Positions 34,141 to 45,679 of a stretch of 64,000 bases of DNA are shown in pieces. How positions within the stretch are numbered: position 1 is the stretch's first letter; every line of letters begins with the position of its first letter. The position numbers and the translations under genes are program-made. The stretch is from Eurosta solidaginis (Eukaryota; Arthropoda; Insecta; Diptera; Tephritidae), in the NCBI RefSeq assembly GCF_040869045.1, contig NC_090324.1, positions 193,376,028 through 193,440,027 on the forward strand. Reading direction: 5' to 3'. The notes beneath the pieces were generated by a model. That model did not search any database. It saw only the letters and a program-made list of their open reading frames with translations, and had not been told where the DNA came from.

Positions 34141-37100
34141 ATACTCAGTTGAGCAGAGCTCACAGAGTATATTAAGTTTGATTGGATAACGGTTGGTTGT
34201 ACATATATAAAGGAATCGAGATAGATATAGACTTCCATATATCAAAATAATCAGGATCGAAAAAAAATTTGATTGAGCCATGTCCGTCCGTCCGTCCGTC
34301 CGTCCGTCCGTCCGTCCGTCCGTTAACACGATAACTTGAGTAAATTTTGAGGTATCTTGATGAAATTTGGTATGTAGGTTCCTGAGCACTCATCTCAGAT
34401 CGCTATTTAAAATGAACGATATCGGACTATAACCACGCCCACTTTTTCGATATCGAAAATTTCGAAAAACCGAAAAAATGCGATAATTCATTGCCAAAGG
34501 CGGTTAAAGCGATGAAACTTGGTAGATGGAATGGAGTTATGACGCAGAATAGAAAACTAGTAAGATTTTGGACAATGGGCGTGGCACCGCCCACTTTTAC
34601 AAGAAGGTAATTTAAAAGTTTTGCAAGCTGTAATTTGGCAGTCGTTGAAGATATCATGATGAAATTTGGCAGGAACGTTACTACTATTACTATATATGTG
34701 CTAAATAAAAATTAGCAAAATTGGATGAAGAACACGCCCACTTTTTAAAAAAAAATTTTTTTTAATTCAAATTTTAACAAAAAAGTTAATATCTTTACTG
34801 TATATAAGTAAATTAAGTCAAAATTCAACTCCAGAAATGATATGATGCAACAAAATCCAAAAATAAAAGAAAATTTCAAAATGGGCGTGGATCCGCCCAT
34901 TTTCATTTAGTTTGTCTAGAATACTTTTAATGCCATAAGTCGAACAAAAATTTACCAATCCTTCTCAAATTTGGTAGGAGCATAGCTTCTGTGACGATAA
35001 CTGTTCTCTGTGAAAATGGGCGAAATCGGTGGAAGCCACGCCCAGTTTTTATACACAGTCCACCGTCTGTCCTTCCGCTCGGCCGTTAACACAATAACTT
35101 GAGCAAAAACCGATATATCTTTACTAAACTTAGCCCACGTATTTATCTGAACTCACTTTATCTTGGTATAAAAAATGGCCGAAATCCGACCATAACCACG
35201 CCCACTTTATCGATATCGAAAATTACGAAAAATGAAAAAAATGCCATAATTCTATACCAACTACGAAAAAAGGGATGAAACATGGTAACTGGATTGGTTT
35301 ATTGACGCAAAATATAACTTTGGAAAAAACTTTGTAAAATGGGTGTGACACCTACCATATTAAGTAGAAGAAAATGAAAAAGTTCTACAAGGCGAAATCA
35401 ACAGCCCTTGGAATCTTGGCAGGAATACTGTTAGTGGTATTGCATATATAAATAAATTAGCAGTACCCGACAGATGATTTTCTGGATCACCTGGTCCACA
35501 TTTTGGTCGATATCGCGAGAACGCCTTCACATATACATCTAAGGGCCACTCGCTTTTAAAACCCTCATTAATACTTTTAATTTGATATCCATATCGTACA
35601 AACACAATCTAGAATCACCCTGGCCCACCCTAATGGCGATATCTCGAAAAGGCGTCCACCTATAGACCTAATGCCCACTCCCTCTTAAAATGCTCAGTAA
35701 CACCTTTCGTTTGATACCCATATCGTACAAACATTCTAGAGTCACCCCTGGCCCACCCTAATGGCGATATCTCGAAAAGGCGACCACCTATATACCTAAT
35801 GTCCACTCCCTCTTAAAATGCTCAGTAACACCTTTCGTTTGATACCCATATCGTACAAACACTCTAGAGTCACCCCTGGCCCACCCTAATGGCGATATCT
35901 CGAAAAGGCGTCCACCTATAGACCTAATGCCCACTCCCTCTTAAAATGCTCAGTAACACCTTTCGTTTGATACCCATATCGTACAAACATTCTAGAGTCA
36001 CCCCTGGCCCACCCTAATGGCGATATCTCGAAAAGGCGTCCACATATAGACCTAATGCCCACTCCCTCTTAAAATGCTCAGTAACACCTTTCGTTTGATA
36101 CCCATATCGTACAAACATTGTAGAGTCACCCTTGGTCCACCTTTATGGCGATATCTCGAAAAGGCGTCCACCTATAGAACTAAGGATTACTCCCTTTTAA
36201 AATACTCATTACCACCTTTCATTTGATACCCATATCGTACAAACACATTCTAGAGTCACCCTGGCCCACCCTAATGGCGATATCTCGAAAAGGCGTCCAC
36301 CTATAGACCTAATGCCCACTCCCTCTTAAAATGCTCAGTAACACCTTTCGTTTGATACCCATATCGTACAAACATTCTAGAGTCACCCCTGGCCCACCCT
36401 AATGGCGATATCTCGAAAAGGCGTCCACCTATAGACCTAATGCCCACTCCCTCTTAAAATGTTCAGTAACACCTTTCGTTTGATATCCATATCGTACAAA
36501 CATTCTAGAGTCACCCTTGGTCCACGTTTATGGCGATATCTCGAAAAGGCGTCCACCTATAGAACTAAGGATTACTCCCTTTTAAAATACTCATTACCAC
36601 CTTTCATTTGATACCCATATCGTACAAAAACATTCTGGAGTCACCCCTTTCCCACCCTAATGGCGATATCTCGAAAAGGCGTCCACCTATAGACCTAATG
36701 CCCACTCCCTCTTAAAATGCTCAGTAACACCTTTCGTTTGATACCCATATCGTACAAACATTCTAGAGTCACCCCTGGCTCACCCTAATGGCGATATCTC
36801 GAAAAGGCGTCCACCTATAGACCTAATGCCCACTCCATCTTAAAATGATCAGTAACACCTTTCGTTTGATACCCATATCGTACAAACATTCTAGAGTCAC
36901 CATTGGTCCACCTTTATGGCGATATCTCGAAAAGGCGTCCACCTATAGAACTAAGGATTACTCCCTTTTAAAATACTCATTACCATCTTTCATTTGATAC
37001 CCATATCATACAAACACATTCTGGAGTCACCCCTGGCCCACCCTAATGGCGACATTTCGAAAAGGCGTGCACCTATAGACCTAATGCCCACTCCCTCTTA

Positions 37101-37647
37101 AAATGCTCAGTAACACCTTTCATTTGATTCCCATATCGTACAACTAGAGACACCCCTGGTCCACCTTTATGGCGATATCTCGAAACGGCGTCCACCTATG
37201 GAACTAAGGATCACTGCTTTTCAAAATATTCATTAACAGCTTTCATTTGATACCCATATCGTACAAACATATTCTAGAGTCACCCCTGGTCCACCTTTAT
37301 GGCGATTTCTCGAAAAGGCGTTCACCTATAGAACTAAAGCCCATTCCCTTTTAAAGTACTCATTATCACCTTTCATTTGATGCCCATATCGTACAAACAC
37401 ATTCTAGAGTCAGCCCTGGTCCACCTTTATGGCGATATCCCTAAATGGCGTCCATCCATAGAACTATGGCCTACTCTCTCTTAAAATACTCTTTAATACC
37501 TTCCATTTGATACACATGTCATGCAACCACATTCCAGGGTTACCCTAGGTTCATTTTCCTACATGGTGATTTTCCTTATCTTGTCTCCATAGCTCTCAAC
37601 TGAGTATGTAATGTTCGGTTACACCCGAACTTAGCCTTCCTTACTTG
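34141..37647 (+). mobile_element. HINE copy C (3.51 kb), inside pol
   Basis: Nearly identical to HINE-B from ATACTCAGTTGAGCAGAGCT to CTTCCTTACTTG, including the order of satellite variants. It is 136 bp shorter, mostly one satellite unit. Flanks (..GTTAATT before, TTTTGGTTATAA after) fit a TT duplication. The array spans about 35590-37560; the (GTCC)n tract 34282-34323. No coding capacity. Confidence 0.87.
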
Positions 37648-38992
37648 TTTTGGTTATAATAAACGGACCTTGATAAATATTTTCGTGTTTATGATGTGGT
37701 TCTTTCTGTAAAAGTACTTTATCTCCGATTTTTACAATTAAAGGTCGTGCCGTTTTATCGTACATATTTTTACTTTGTAACTTACTTTTATTAATTAGGT
37801 TTTGTGCCATTTTATGCGTTTTCTGCATCCTAAACTTAACTTCTTTGGCATAGTTTTCGACATTATAAATTGGGTCAATTGTTTCTTTTGTCAATTCATT
37901 AGGCAAAGTTGCCTTTTTCCCAAAAACTAACTCGAAAGGAGAAAATTTATTGTCGAAAACTGTGCTACTTGTAGTATTGTGTAGGAAAGTAAAGTATTTT
38001 AAATAAACATCCCAATCAGAAAAAGTATCTTTTAAATATGCACGTAAGTATTCATTAAAAACTCTATGATTACGTTCAATCGTGCCAACAGTTTCGTGAT
38101 GGTTGGCAGTTGAAAAATTATGTTCAATATTTAGAAGTTTAGTTAATTCTTCAAATAGTTCATTTTTAAATTCAGTACCTAAATCTGATTTTATGGCATT
38201 CATTGTGCCGTATGTCAAAATGAAGCCTTCAAAGATTGCTGAAGCGATTGTTTTTGCCGATTTGTCTGGCACAGCGACTGTTACCAGGTATTTAGTCATG
38301 TCGCAAATCATGGTAAGTGCGAACTTGTTACCATATTTGGACTCAGGTAGGGGTCCTATTGTGTCAATTACTAGTATGTCGAATGGTTTACAGGGAGTTG
38401 GTGTTAAAACAAGTTTTTCTTTAGTTTTAGGTTTAACCTTGTTTAAAAGACAATTTTTACAATTTTTGATATATTTCGATATATCACGAGTCATGTTCTT
38501 CCAATAAAATTTTGTTCGCAGTTTTGAGTAAAACCTTTTCATTCCGCAATGCCCACCAGAAATGGGATCATTATGGTAAATTTTCATTAGTTTTAATTTT
38601 GTATCTTCATCTGTTACTGTCTCCACTGGATCTGTTAGTATAATTTCTAATGATTTTAAAATTTTATTTCCAATATTTTTGAAATTTGTAATAGTGTAAT
38701 GTTCGAACAAAATATCGTTTTTAGGCCATTCAATCTGCTTAATTTTGCGTTTGCCGGCTTCTGATTTAAGCCTCGAAAGTAATTTCTCTAAAGTCATTAT
38801 TTCGTTAACAAGCTCAAAACTAAGTAACTCGAGTTTCTTATGTTTAATATGCGCAAAAATTCTTAAATTTGTTGTTTTATTATTTTTGACGTACGTAATT
38901 GCAGATCTTATTCGTGGAACTTTTTTCGAAAAATTAAATGAAAATTTGTCGTAGACATGTAAAGTATTATTTTCGTTTTGCCGTTTTGTCAT
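37648..38992 (-). CDS. Retrotransposon integrase (C-terminus cut by HINE-C)
   Basis: About 448 open codons, the longest intact coding block in the LTR element. Zinc-binding HHCC region (HNDPISGGHCGMKRFY ... CKNCLLNK), catalytic core with IDTIGPLPE, SDLGTEF and VGTIERNHR (D, D, E all present), and the start of the GPF/Y-type C-terminal module (HENIYQGPFIIT). The frame continues six residues into HINE-C; the true end lies at 34000-34140. Integrases insert retroviral-type cDNA into the genome; this one is decapitated at its C-terminus. Confidence 0.9.
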
Positions 38993-39079
38993 TGATCGTG
39001 TCTGAACTGCTAAAATTTGTTTGTTCGATTCCTTAATCTCATCGATTGTAATACGCGATAGTGCATCAGCACCAACGTT

Positions 39080-40452
39080 TTATTTACCCTTTATGTAAAC
39101 TATAATTAAGTTATATTCTGCTAATTCTAATCTTATTCTTGAAAGTTTTGAAGATGGGTCTTTCATATTGAATAAGTATACTAGAGGTCTATGGTATGAT
39201 TTTACAATGAAATGCGTGCCATAAACGTATGGTCGAAATTGCTTGATTGCAAAGTAAATAGCTAGAAGCTCTAATTCTATAATGGGTTTTTTTCTGTTCG
39301 GCTTTATTAAATGCTTTAGAAGCGAAACAAATTGGTAAATCACTACCTTGCTGTTCTTGACTTAAAATAGCGCCACATCCAGTTGTGGAAGCATCAACAG
39401 TAATAATGAATTGTTTAGTAAAATCTGGATATTGAAGTAATTTTGGTGAAAGTAATGCTGCTTTCAAAGATAAAAATGCTTTTTCGCACTCTACATCCCA
39501 TACAAATTCAACTTTTTTTTCTGCTTAATCGGTTTAGAGGCGCTGCCAGAGACGCAAAATTAGGTATAAACCGTCAGTAACAGTTTGCAAACGCGACGAA
39601 ATCGTCGTACCGCGTCTTTATCAGTCGGTTTTCTATACTTTTTAACTGCGTTTATTTAGAGTCGTCTGGCAACAAACCTTTGGATGAACATTTGTGACCT
39701 AAAAATGTAACTTCTGGTCGTAAAAAATTGCATTTATTTGGGTTAAGTTTGAGATTGAAAGACCTATAAGTATTGAAATCTTTTGAAAGATTATTAATAT
39801 GGTGTGCTTCACTACAACCTATGACGATAATAATATCGTCGACGTACAAAAATGCGACATTGGGTGGTATACCCGAAAAAGCTATTGTCATCATTCGTGA
39901 GAATGAATTTGGTGCTATATTTAAGCCGAATGGAAGAACTTTTCATCTAAATGCACCTCGGTCAGTGCTGAAAGAATATCTAGTGGAAATTTATCAGCAA
40001 TGAGTTTTTTGTTTACTGCGCGAAAATCTACGCACATACGATAAGCTTTTTGACCGTTAGTATCTTTCTTTGGGACTACAATCAAAGGACTATTGTAATT
40101 CGAATACCTGGGTTCAATCAAATCGTTGTCTAACAATTTATTTACTTGACGATTTATTTCTTCGCGTTGAGAGTATGGCAATCTATAGTTTTTAACATAT
40201 ACCGGCTCGTTGTCTGTCAGTCTTAATTTTTGCTAGTAGAAGTTGTTTAAAGTCATTTTTTTCCGTGAAAAGAGCGAAAATCTCGGCATAATCTATGCAA
40301 AGGTCAATTAATTTACTATGAGCATGTTGAGGTATTTGATTTTTTAAAATTGAAATAAGTTTTTTCGTACGTTTGTCTTCTGTTTCTGTCTTGTTAATTG
40401 TATAAACATTATAGTTTGAAAGTTTTTCTGTCCGAATACTGTTTCTTTTCAC
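39080..40452 (-). pseudogene. Retrotransposon reverse transcriptase and RNase H (frameshifted)
   Basis: RT: RQVNKLLDNDLIEPRYSNYN, SPLIVVPKKD, RMCVDFRAVNKK and YVDDIIIV are present in successive frames (40452-40192, 40181-39921, 39894-39652). RNase H at 39467-39080: ITVDASTTGCGAILSQEQ then PIIELELLAIYFAIKQFRPY. At least four frameshifts plus a small deletion near 39500-39650 break it. Confidence 0.88.
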
Positions 40453-41040
40453 TTATTTTATATCATCCGTTGTATTTATGACTTTAAGTATTGGGTTACT
40501 GGAATTAACAATGCACCTAGCTGTGAAAACACCTTTTTCAATTTCCTGCGAGTCCACGAAAAGTGGTTCGGGTGAATCTTCTATATCAAAAAGACTGAAT
40601 ATTTCACATCTTGGAGGAATGATACAACTGTCGCTTTCTGTTCCGTGTAGGATTGATATCGCGACTTTTCCATTACCTACCCAAAAGGAAATACTATTTC
40701 TTTCATAATTATAATGCATTTGTTAATTTTGAGAAAATCTTTACCCAGTATGCCATCGGATGGAATATTAAAGTCTTCATTTACTACGTGTAAAGTATGT
40801 TTAATAGAAAAGTTAGAAAAATTTAAATTTGCTGTAATTTTACTTAAAGTAGAAACTGAACTAGAAGTGACACCGGTAATGTTAATAATATCGTTCATAT
40901 TTAAGGAAATATTTCTGTCTAAATATGATATCTTTATTAAAGAGATGTCCGCTTGAGTGTCTACTAGGAAAGAACAAAATTTTTGTGACTCGTTAAGTTG
41001 TAATTCAATGAAATCAGAGTAATTTAAATTTAAACAATAG
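40453..41040 (-). pseudogene. Retrotransposon aspartic protease region
   Basis: The protease active site reads FLVDTQADISLIK, with DTQA where retroviral-type proteases usually have DTGA or DSGA, followed by SDGILGKDFLK (flap/ILG motif). 40453-40719 is the protease-RT linker. The Q may be a family variant or decay; I cannot tell from one copy. Confidence 0.75.
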
Positions 41041-42251
41041 ATGCATATTGGTGAGGGATGTTCGCTTACTGGCTTAGTTCGTCCTCCCCCAGTGTTCGCT
41101 CCTGAGGTGCGCTGGCGTTTAAAGCGCGAACGTTTGCGTTTCGACCTCTGCCGTTTGAAGATCTTGAATTGTTGCTTCTATTGTTACTATTACTTATTTG
41201 TATTTGAATTGGAATTTGTATTTGAACGCGTATTATTACTGTTGTTATTCTGGTATCTATTTCCGTTATAATTCCTATATCTTTGATTATTATTGCCGTT
41301 ATAGTTGCTGTTGTATGCAAATGAATTATTGTTTCTATAACCAGTATAGCCGCGGTTTGGGTAAAAACCTCGATAACTACCACGTGAATTTCTGAATGTA
41401 CTGTTACCACGTGATCGAAAAGCTAGAATCTGACGTTCGGTTACTTTGTTGTTTTGTTCTACAATTAATTTTGCTACTACGTCTTTCGGATCAGTAAATG
41501 CTGTTGAGGCTAAAATGGTTTTTTACTAAATTTGATTTTGCATTTAGACGACACACGTTAACAGTTTGTTCGACTGCCATTTCATGAGCTTTCGCTTGAG
41601 TGATCCCTTCAATAATAGGAGACCGCCCAAGTGTGTCAGCTAAATCTTCAACTTTTTTGGCAAAATCTGTATAATTATTGTTATTAACGTGCAACGCTGC
41701 AATTTTTCCTGCTACAACTTTCGAGTTGTCTAGTTTGATCCTATTACGTAGAGCTGTTTTAATATCATTGACTGAAGTTACTTGTGTTGCTATAGCTTCA
41801 CGGGCTTTACCCTCAAGTTTTGATTTTAAGAACGCTATAAAAGTATCAGTTAAATCTGCCGTAGCGAATTGTTCAAGTAATGCAATTTTGTCTATAAAAG
41901 AATCAAGTGCTAGAGGATCACCACTGTAGTTTTCTCTAATAGAATTAGCACATGTGTTAATGAAAATTCTCCTTTCCTCAGGTTAAGATCTGATTTTAAA
42001 GTAAAAGAAGTTGAAGTTAGTTTTGCACTATATGAATCGTATAGATTTGAATCTAAATTAGAAGTTGAATTTTTAATGGAAGAATCTACGAAGCCTGGGA
42101 AATCTGCTGACAACGATAATTTATTTTCCGGTTTGGTGACTTTATCGGTCGAAGATGAAGTTAAACTTTCGTAGCTTGAGGCTGATTTATCGGAATCGGA
42201 TTCTGAATCTGAAGTTTTTTGCACTTGCTTACCACTTCTAAGGTTGTACAT
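41041..42251 (-). pseudogene. Retrotransposon gag with an Asn/Arg/Gly-rich tail
   Basis: Starts MYNLRSGKQVQKTSDSESDS (ATG at 42251), an acidic Ser-rich N-terminus. 41491-41694 codes for a capsid-like helical segment. 41066-41410 in the right frame is rich in Asn, Arg, Tyr and Gly (YNGNRYQNNNS) rather than a CCHC zinc knuckle, as in some mdg1/412-type gags. Frameshifts near 41400, 41500 and 41920. Confidence 0.75.
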
Positions 42252-42539
42252 ATGAAATTATCAGAATAGCACAGATAATTCAGTTCAAACTATAAAATTA
42301 ATGAAGTACTTATTTGAATGTCTGAATTTTTATTTAAGCAGAAATATTGAGGAAAAAGAAAAAAAAATGTAAAATTGAACTGATTTACAGGTGAATAGTT
42401 GCTAAAGAAATATTTAACAATTTATTTGAAGAATTAATGAAAACTGCATTATACTTGTATAGAAAAATCTTTAAGAAGTAATTGAATTTAAACTTTGCAC
42501 AAAAGTATATAGGTATTAGTTCAAAATTATTGTAACTTG

Positions 42540-42890
42540 TTCAAAAAAATCCATTTATATTCACAGACGCACCGCTTTGTAAAAAAAATTCGAATATTTT
42601 CACGGACACACCGCTTTATAAAAAAAGTTTCACTTGGCTTTTCACGGGACCACCGTTTATATCATTAAAAATTTTAATTGGTTTTTAACGGAACCACCGC
42701 ATGTATCAAAAAAAATTTTAATTGGTTTTTAACGGAACCACCGCATATATCGAAAAAGTTAATTGGTTTTGAACAAACCACCGTTTATATAAAAAATTCA
42801 ATTGGTTTTTCACAAACCACCGTTATGTCAAAAATCCAAAATTTATATGAAATGCGAAATTATTTTAATTGACATTCGAAGGCACCGAAT
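42540..42890 (-). repeat. ACCACCG tandem repeats in the LTR-element leader
   Basis: Six to seven diverged ~55-60-bp units, each with ACC(A/G)CCG followed by TATAT/AAAAA and TTAATTGGTTTTT-like sequence, near 42569, 42608, 42652, 42695, 42740, 42779 and 42821. They sit in the 1.2-kb untranslated leader between the primer-binding site and gag. Confidence 0.7.
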
Positions 42891-42989
42891 TTAATAAAAA
42901 ATTTTAATTTGTAAAATACATACATATATACGTTAATATACATTCATATATATGTTAAAAAATATTAAATACATATATATAAATATACT

Positions 42990-43142
42990 TATGACTGCTG
43001 CTGCGCCAGCCATTACGGCTGCCGCTGTCGTAAACGCTGCCGCTATCATCGCAAATGCTGCTGATGCCGGAGTTGATTCTGGCGGTCTTCGCCGGCGTTG
43101 CGGCTGCTGGTCTCGTTGTTAATGCTGGTGGTGGTGGTGGTT
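42990..43142 (-). repeat. GC-rich GCN-type triplet segment in the leader
   Basis: About 150 bp of GCTGC/GCCGC-rich sequence ending in a GGT repeat, inside otherwise very AT-rich leader DNA. It is open in several frames (alanine-rich in translation) but has no start or family match. 42891-42989 and 43143-43440 hold nothing recognised. Confidence 0.5.
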
Positions 43143-43440
43143 AAAAAAAATGGCGATGATATGCCGTTGGCTAGTGGCGTGGGTTTATATCCCGTTATGG
43201 CATATTATATTATACTATAATTTCCAATTTTTCTCCTCCAATTACTTCCGTTGTATTTAGCATAGTTTTTAGTTAATTTTATTATATTAAAGATTTTGTG
43301 TTACCTCTGTTAAATTTAGTCGCAGCATTAGTTTTGTTGTATTAAAGGTTTTCCCATACTTCAATTATACATCTTCACCACCACTGCCACTTCATACCAC
43401 CATTCTCGCCCAAAATGTAAAAGAAATGAACGGGCTCCAG

Positions 43441-43455
43441 CCGTCACGGTCGCCA
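43441..43455 (-). other. Primer-binding site (tRNA-Arg type)
   Basis: TGGCGACCGTGACGG directly follows the 5' LTR on the minus strand. From memory TGGCGACCGTGAC is the tRNA-Arg site used by 412/mdg1-like elements, which agrees with the coding features. Confidence 0.75.
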
Positions 43456-43820
43456 TGTAAGGTTCCATTCCTGGAACCTCTGCCAAATTGATGATATGCG
43501 CTTTGCGCGTGCAACGCACTCCATATAAATCACCAAATTGCCACACACAGTAATCTTACTTTAGTTCTTTATTTATTAGGTTTTATTAAATTTAAGGAAT
43601 GTTTTATAATTTGCCTACACTTAGTTTAGTTTGTAGGCTTAGCTTAATTATTTTAGTTTTTAATAATTTCACGACGCACACACCAAGTCCAAAATTTTAA
43701 TTATCATCCTACCAGCCGATTTGCTCTGTGTTCAAGTTGTTCCAACCGTGTGTAGACAACGGGTGTTGCAGCAACTTGAACACAGGGTGACAATTTATTA
43801 TTTATTAAGGCTCTGTTACA
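43456..43820 (-). repeat. 5' LTR
   Basis: 365 bp, TGTAAC...CTTACA on the minus strand, paired with 33127-33491. Followed on the right by TCCC, the target duplication. Confidence 0.92.
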
Positions 43821-43824
43821 TCCC

Positions 43825-45658
43825 TCATCGAATTGCCTGAGCAGTTGGTTGATGACCAGCGTCCACAGCAGAGGTGATAGCACCCCTCCCTGCGGCGTGC
43901 CCCTGTCCACTGATTTCTTGGCCTCGTACAATCCCCATTGTGATGTAATCTTTCTGCAATTAAACATGCAGCCGATCCATCTGATTAAGGCAGGATGTAC
44001 TTTAATGTAATTAAGACCATCCATAATCGCCCATTTTTCAACATTATTGAAAGCCCCGGCAATGTCCAAGAAGACCCCTAGAGCATACTCCTTATATTCC
44101 AGGGATTTCTCTATGCTTATTACCACCCTATGCAATGCGGTGTCTACCGACTTGCCTTTGGTGTACGCATGCTATGTTGTGGAGAGCAGCTTTTCATCCA
44201 TGTTGGACTTCATGTACTCATCTATCTGCCTCTCAAAGGTTTTGAGCAGAAATGATGTTAAGCTAATGGGTCTATAGTCTTTGGGATACACGTGACCGAT
44301 CTCCCCGCCTTTGGTAGAAAAGCTACACGAGCAGTTCTCCAAGAGTGTGGTACACGATTCAGTCTTATGCACCCATCGAATATTATTTTAAGCCATTCCA
44401 CGACCGCCCTACTTGAGACTTGTAGCTTGGGCGGGAATATACCATCTGGGCCCGGCGATTTAAACTTAGAAAACGTCTTCACTGCCCACTCGATCTTGGT
44501 ATCGGTCACCAATCCCGGCACTACTAGCTCCGTGATAGAAGTGTGAGTGATGTCTGCTGGCTCTTCTAAACCGTATCCCGATGGGAACTGTGTATTGAGA
44601 AGCACCTCAAGGGATTCCTCACTATTACGTGACTATTCCCCGTTCTCTTTCTTTATTAGTTCCTGGACTATGTTTCCATTTGCTAAGACTTTTTTCAACC
44701 GAGCTGTTTCGCTGGAGCACTCTATGTCCGTACAGAAAGTTTTCCATGAGTTTCTCTTCTCCCTGGTAATTTCAAGCATGTAGATCCTCAGTAGATCCCT
44801 GTACTCATCCCGAAACGCTTCGCTTTCCGCGGTCTTTGCGAGCTTAAACATTTCTTTTACCTGTCTTCTTAGAAGACTCAGCTCATTGCTCCACCATGGC
44901 GGCTTTGCTTTTCCTCTGAATCTTCTTAGAAAGCAAGCTTTGTTATACGCAGTCAGAAGCGTCCTTGTTAGGAATTCATTCGACTCCTCCAGTTCCTCTA
45001 CATTAGCAACCTCTTTGGGTTGTCCCAGTTTTGTTTCTACATGTTTCTGGAATTTAGTCCAGTTCGTTGACCTAGGGTTTCTAAAGGTTGATCCCTTCTC
45101 TACCCTCTTTAGGGGGATGCTGAAGCTGATATACGCATGGCCGGAGAAGGATGGTTTATCAAGAACCATCCAATCATAACTTGATATATCACGCTCGGAG
45201 CTCAATGTAATATCCAGAACATTGCTGGATTTTGGAGCAATGTATGTAGGGACATTTCCCCTGTTGGCTATCTGCAAATTGGTTTGCAGGATGTAACAAA
45301 ATAGAGATTCGCCTCTGCCGTATCTGCTCCTCCCCACGCATTGTGGTGCGCATTTGCATCTGCGCCTATGACCAACCGCCCTTTGCGCCCTTCCTCCTGT
45401 ACTAGCCTTTTGCACTCCATCGGTGGAACCTCCGCAGCATGAGCCATGTAGCAGGACGCCAGGATAAATGCCTGCTTATTCTTATGCTCAACGCCCACCG
45501 CTACGAGATCCTCAGTGGTGTAATTAGGCAGCATATATGAATACAGCTGTTTCCTTACCATTACTACAACTCGCACCCGTCCTTCCGTTTGCGCGTAGTA
45601 AACGCCAAACCCGCGCGCGCTAAGTCCAGAAACCTTTCCTCCCAATGAGAGCCCCGGC
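43825..45658 (-). pseudogene. LINE ORF2 N-terminal half: partial endonuclease and RT
   Basis: 45268-45645: later part of an APE-type endonuclease (ILASCYMAHAAEVPP, LVIGADANAHHNAWG). 44633-45300: linker with SFSGHAYISF (endonuclease SDH-like region) and RFRGKAKPPWWSNEL. 43825-44605: RT with KSPGPDGI, RPISLTSFLLKTFERQ, FLDIAGAFNNV (motif A) and GTPQGGVLSPLLW (motif B). Frameshifts near 45270 and 44320 and a stop at 44172. It resumes after the LTR element at 33122. The 5' part of ORF2 and all of ORF1 are missing. Confidence 0.87.
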
Positions 45659-45679
45659 GGAACATAGCGCGAGCAACAT
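45659..45679 (-). pseudogene. ECHDC3: ECHDC3-like gene, start codon segment
   Basis: ATGTTGCTCGCG followed by CTATGTTCC (the LINE target duplication), then in frame, across the LINE, TCC TTT TTA ACG AGT... at 31377. This gives an N-terminus MLLALCSSFLTSTNL, hydrophobic and Ser/Thr-rich with no acidic residue, plausible as a mitochondrial presequence. The ATG is in a GTAAAAATGT context. The total from here to 11324 is 858 nt (286 codons with the stop), close to the size expected for this family. Confidence 0.8.

Larger units (their letters stand above)
33127..43820 (-). mobile_element. Ty3/gypsy LTR retrotransposon, mdg1/412-like
   Basis: Two 365-bp LTRs (TGTAAC...CTTACA on the minus strand), TCCC target duplication (33123-33126 and 43821-43824), a primer-binding site, gag, protease, RT, RNase H and integrase in gypsy order; no env-like frame seen. 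Removing it rejoins the LINE RT in frame. By eye the LTRs differ at about 25 of 365 positions (~7%), so it is an old insertion. It carries HINE-C near the end of pol. Confidence 0.92.
31387..45658 (-). mobile_element. 5'-truncated LINE with RNase H (R1/LOA/I group), in the ECHDC3-like gene
   Basis: A non-LTR element whose 3' end (ACCTAACCTAACC on the minus strand) meets the gene at 31386/31387 and whose truncated 5' end meets it at 45658/45659. GGAACATAG is present on both sides (31378-31386 and 45659-45667), so it is the target duplication. Domains: partial endonuclease, RT, RNase H, C-terminal zinc motif. The RT is split by an LTR retrotransposon (33127-43820). Without it the LINE is about 3.6 kb. 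RNase H places it with the R1, LOA or I clades rather than jockey or CR1. Confidence 0.87.

Noticed and set aside
34141..37647. HINE-C as an intron of the integrase gene
   Set aside because: The same sequence interrupts an unrelated hAT gene with a TT duplication; it is an insertion.
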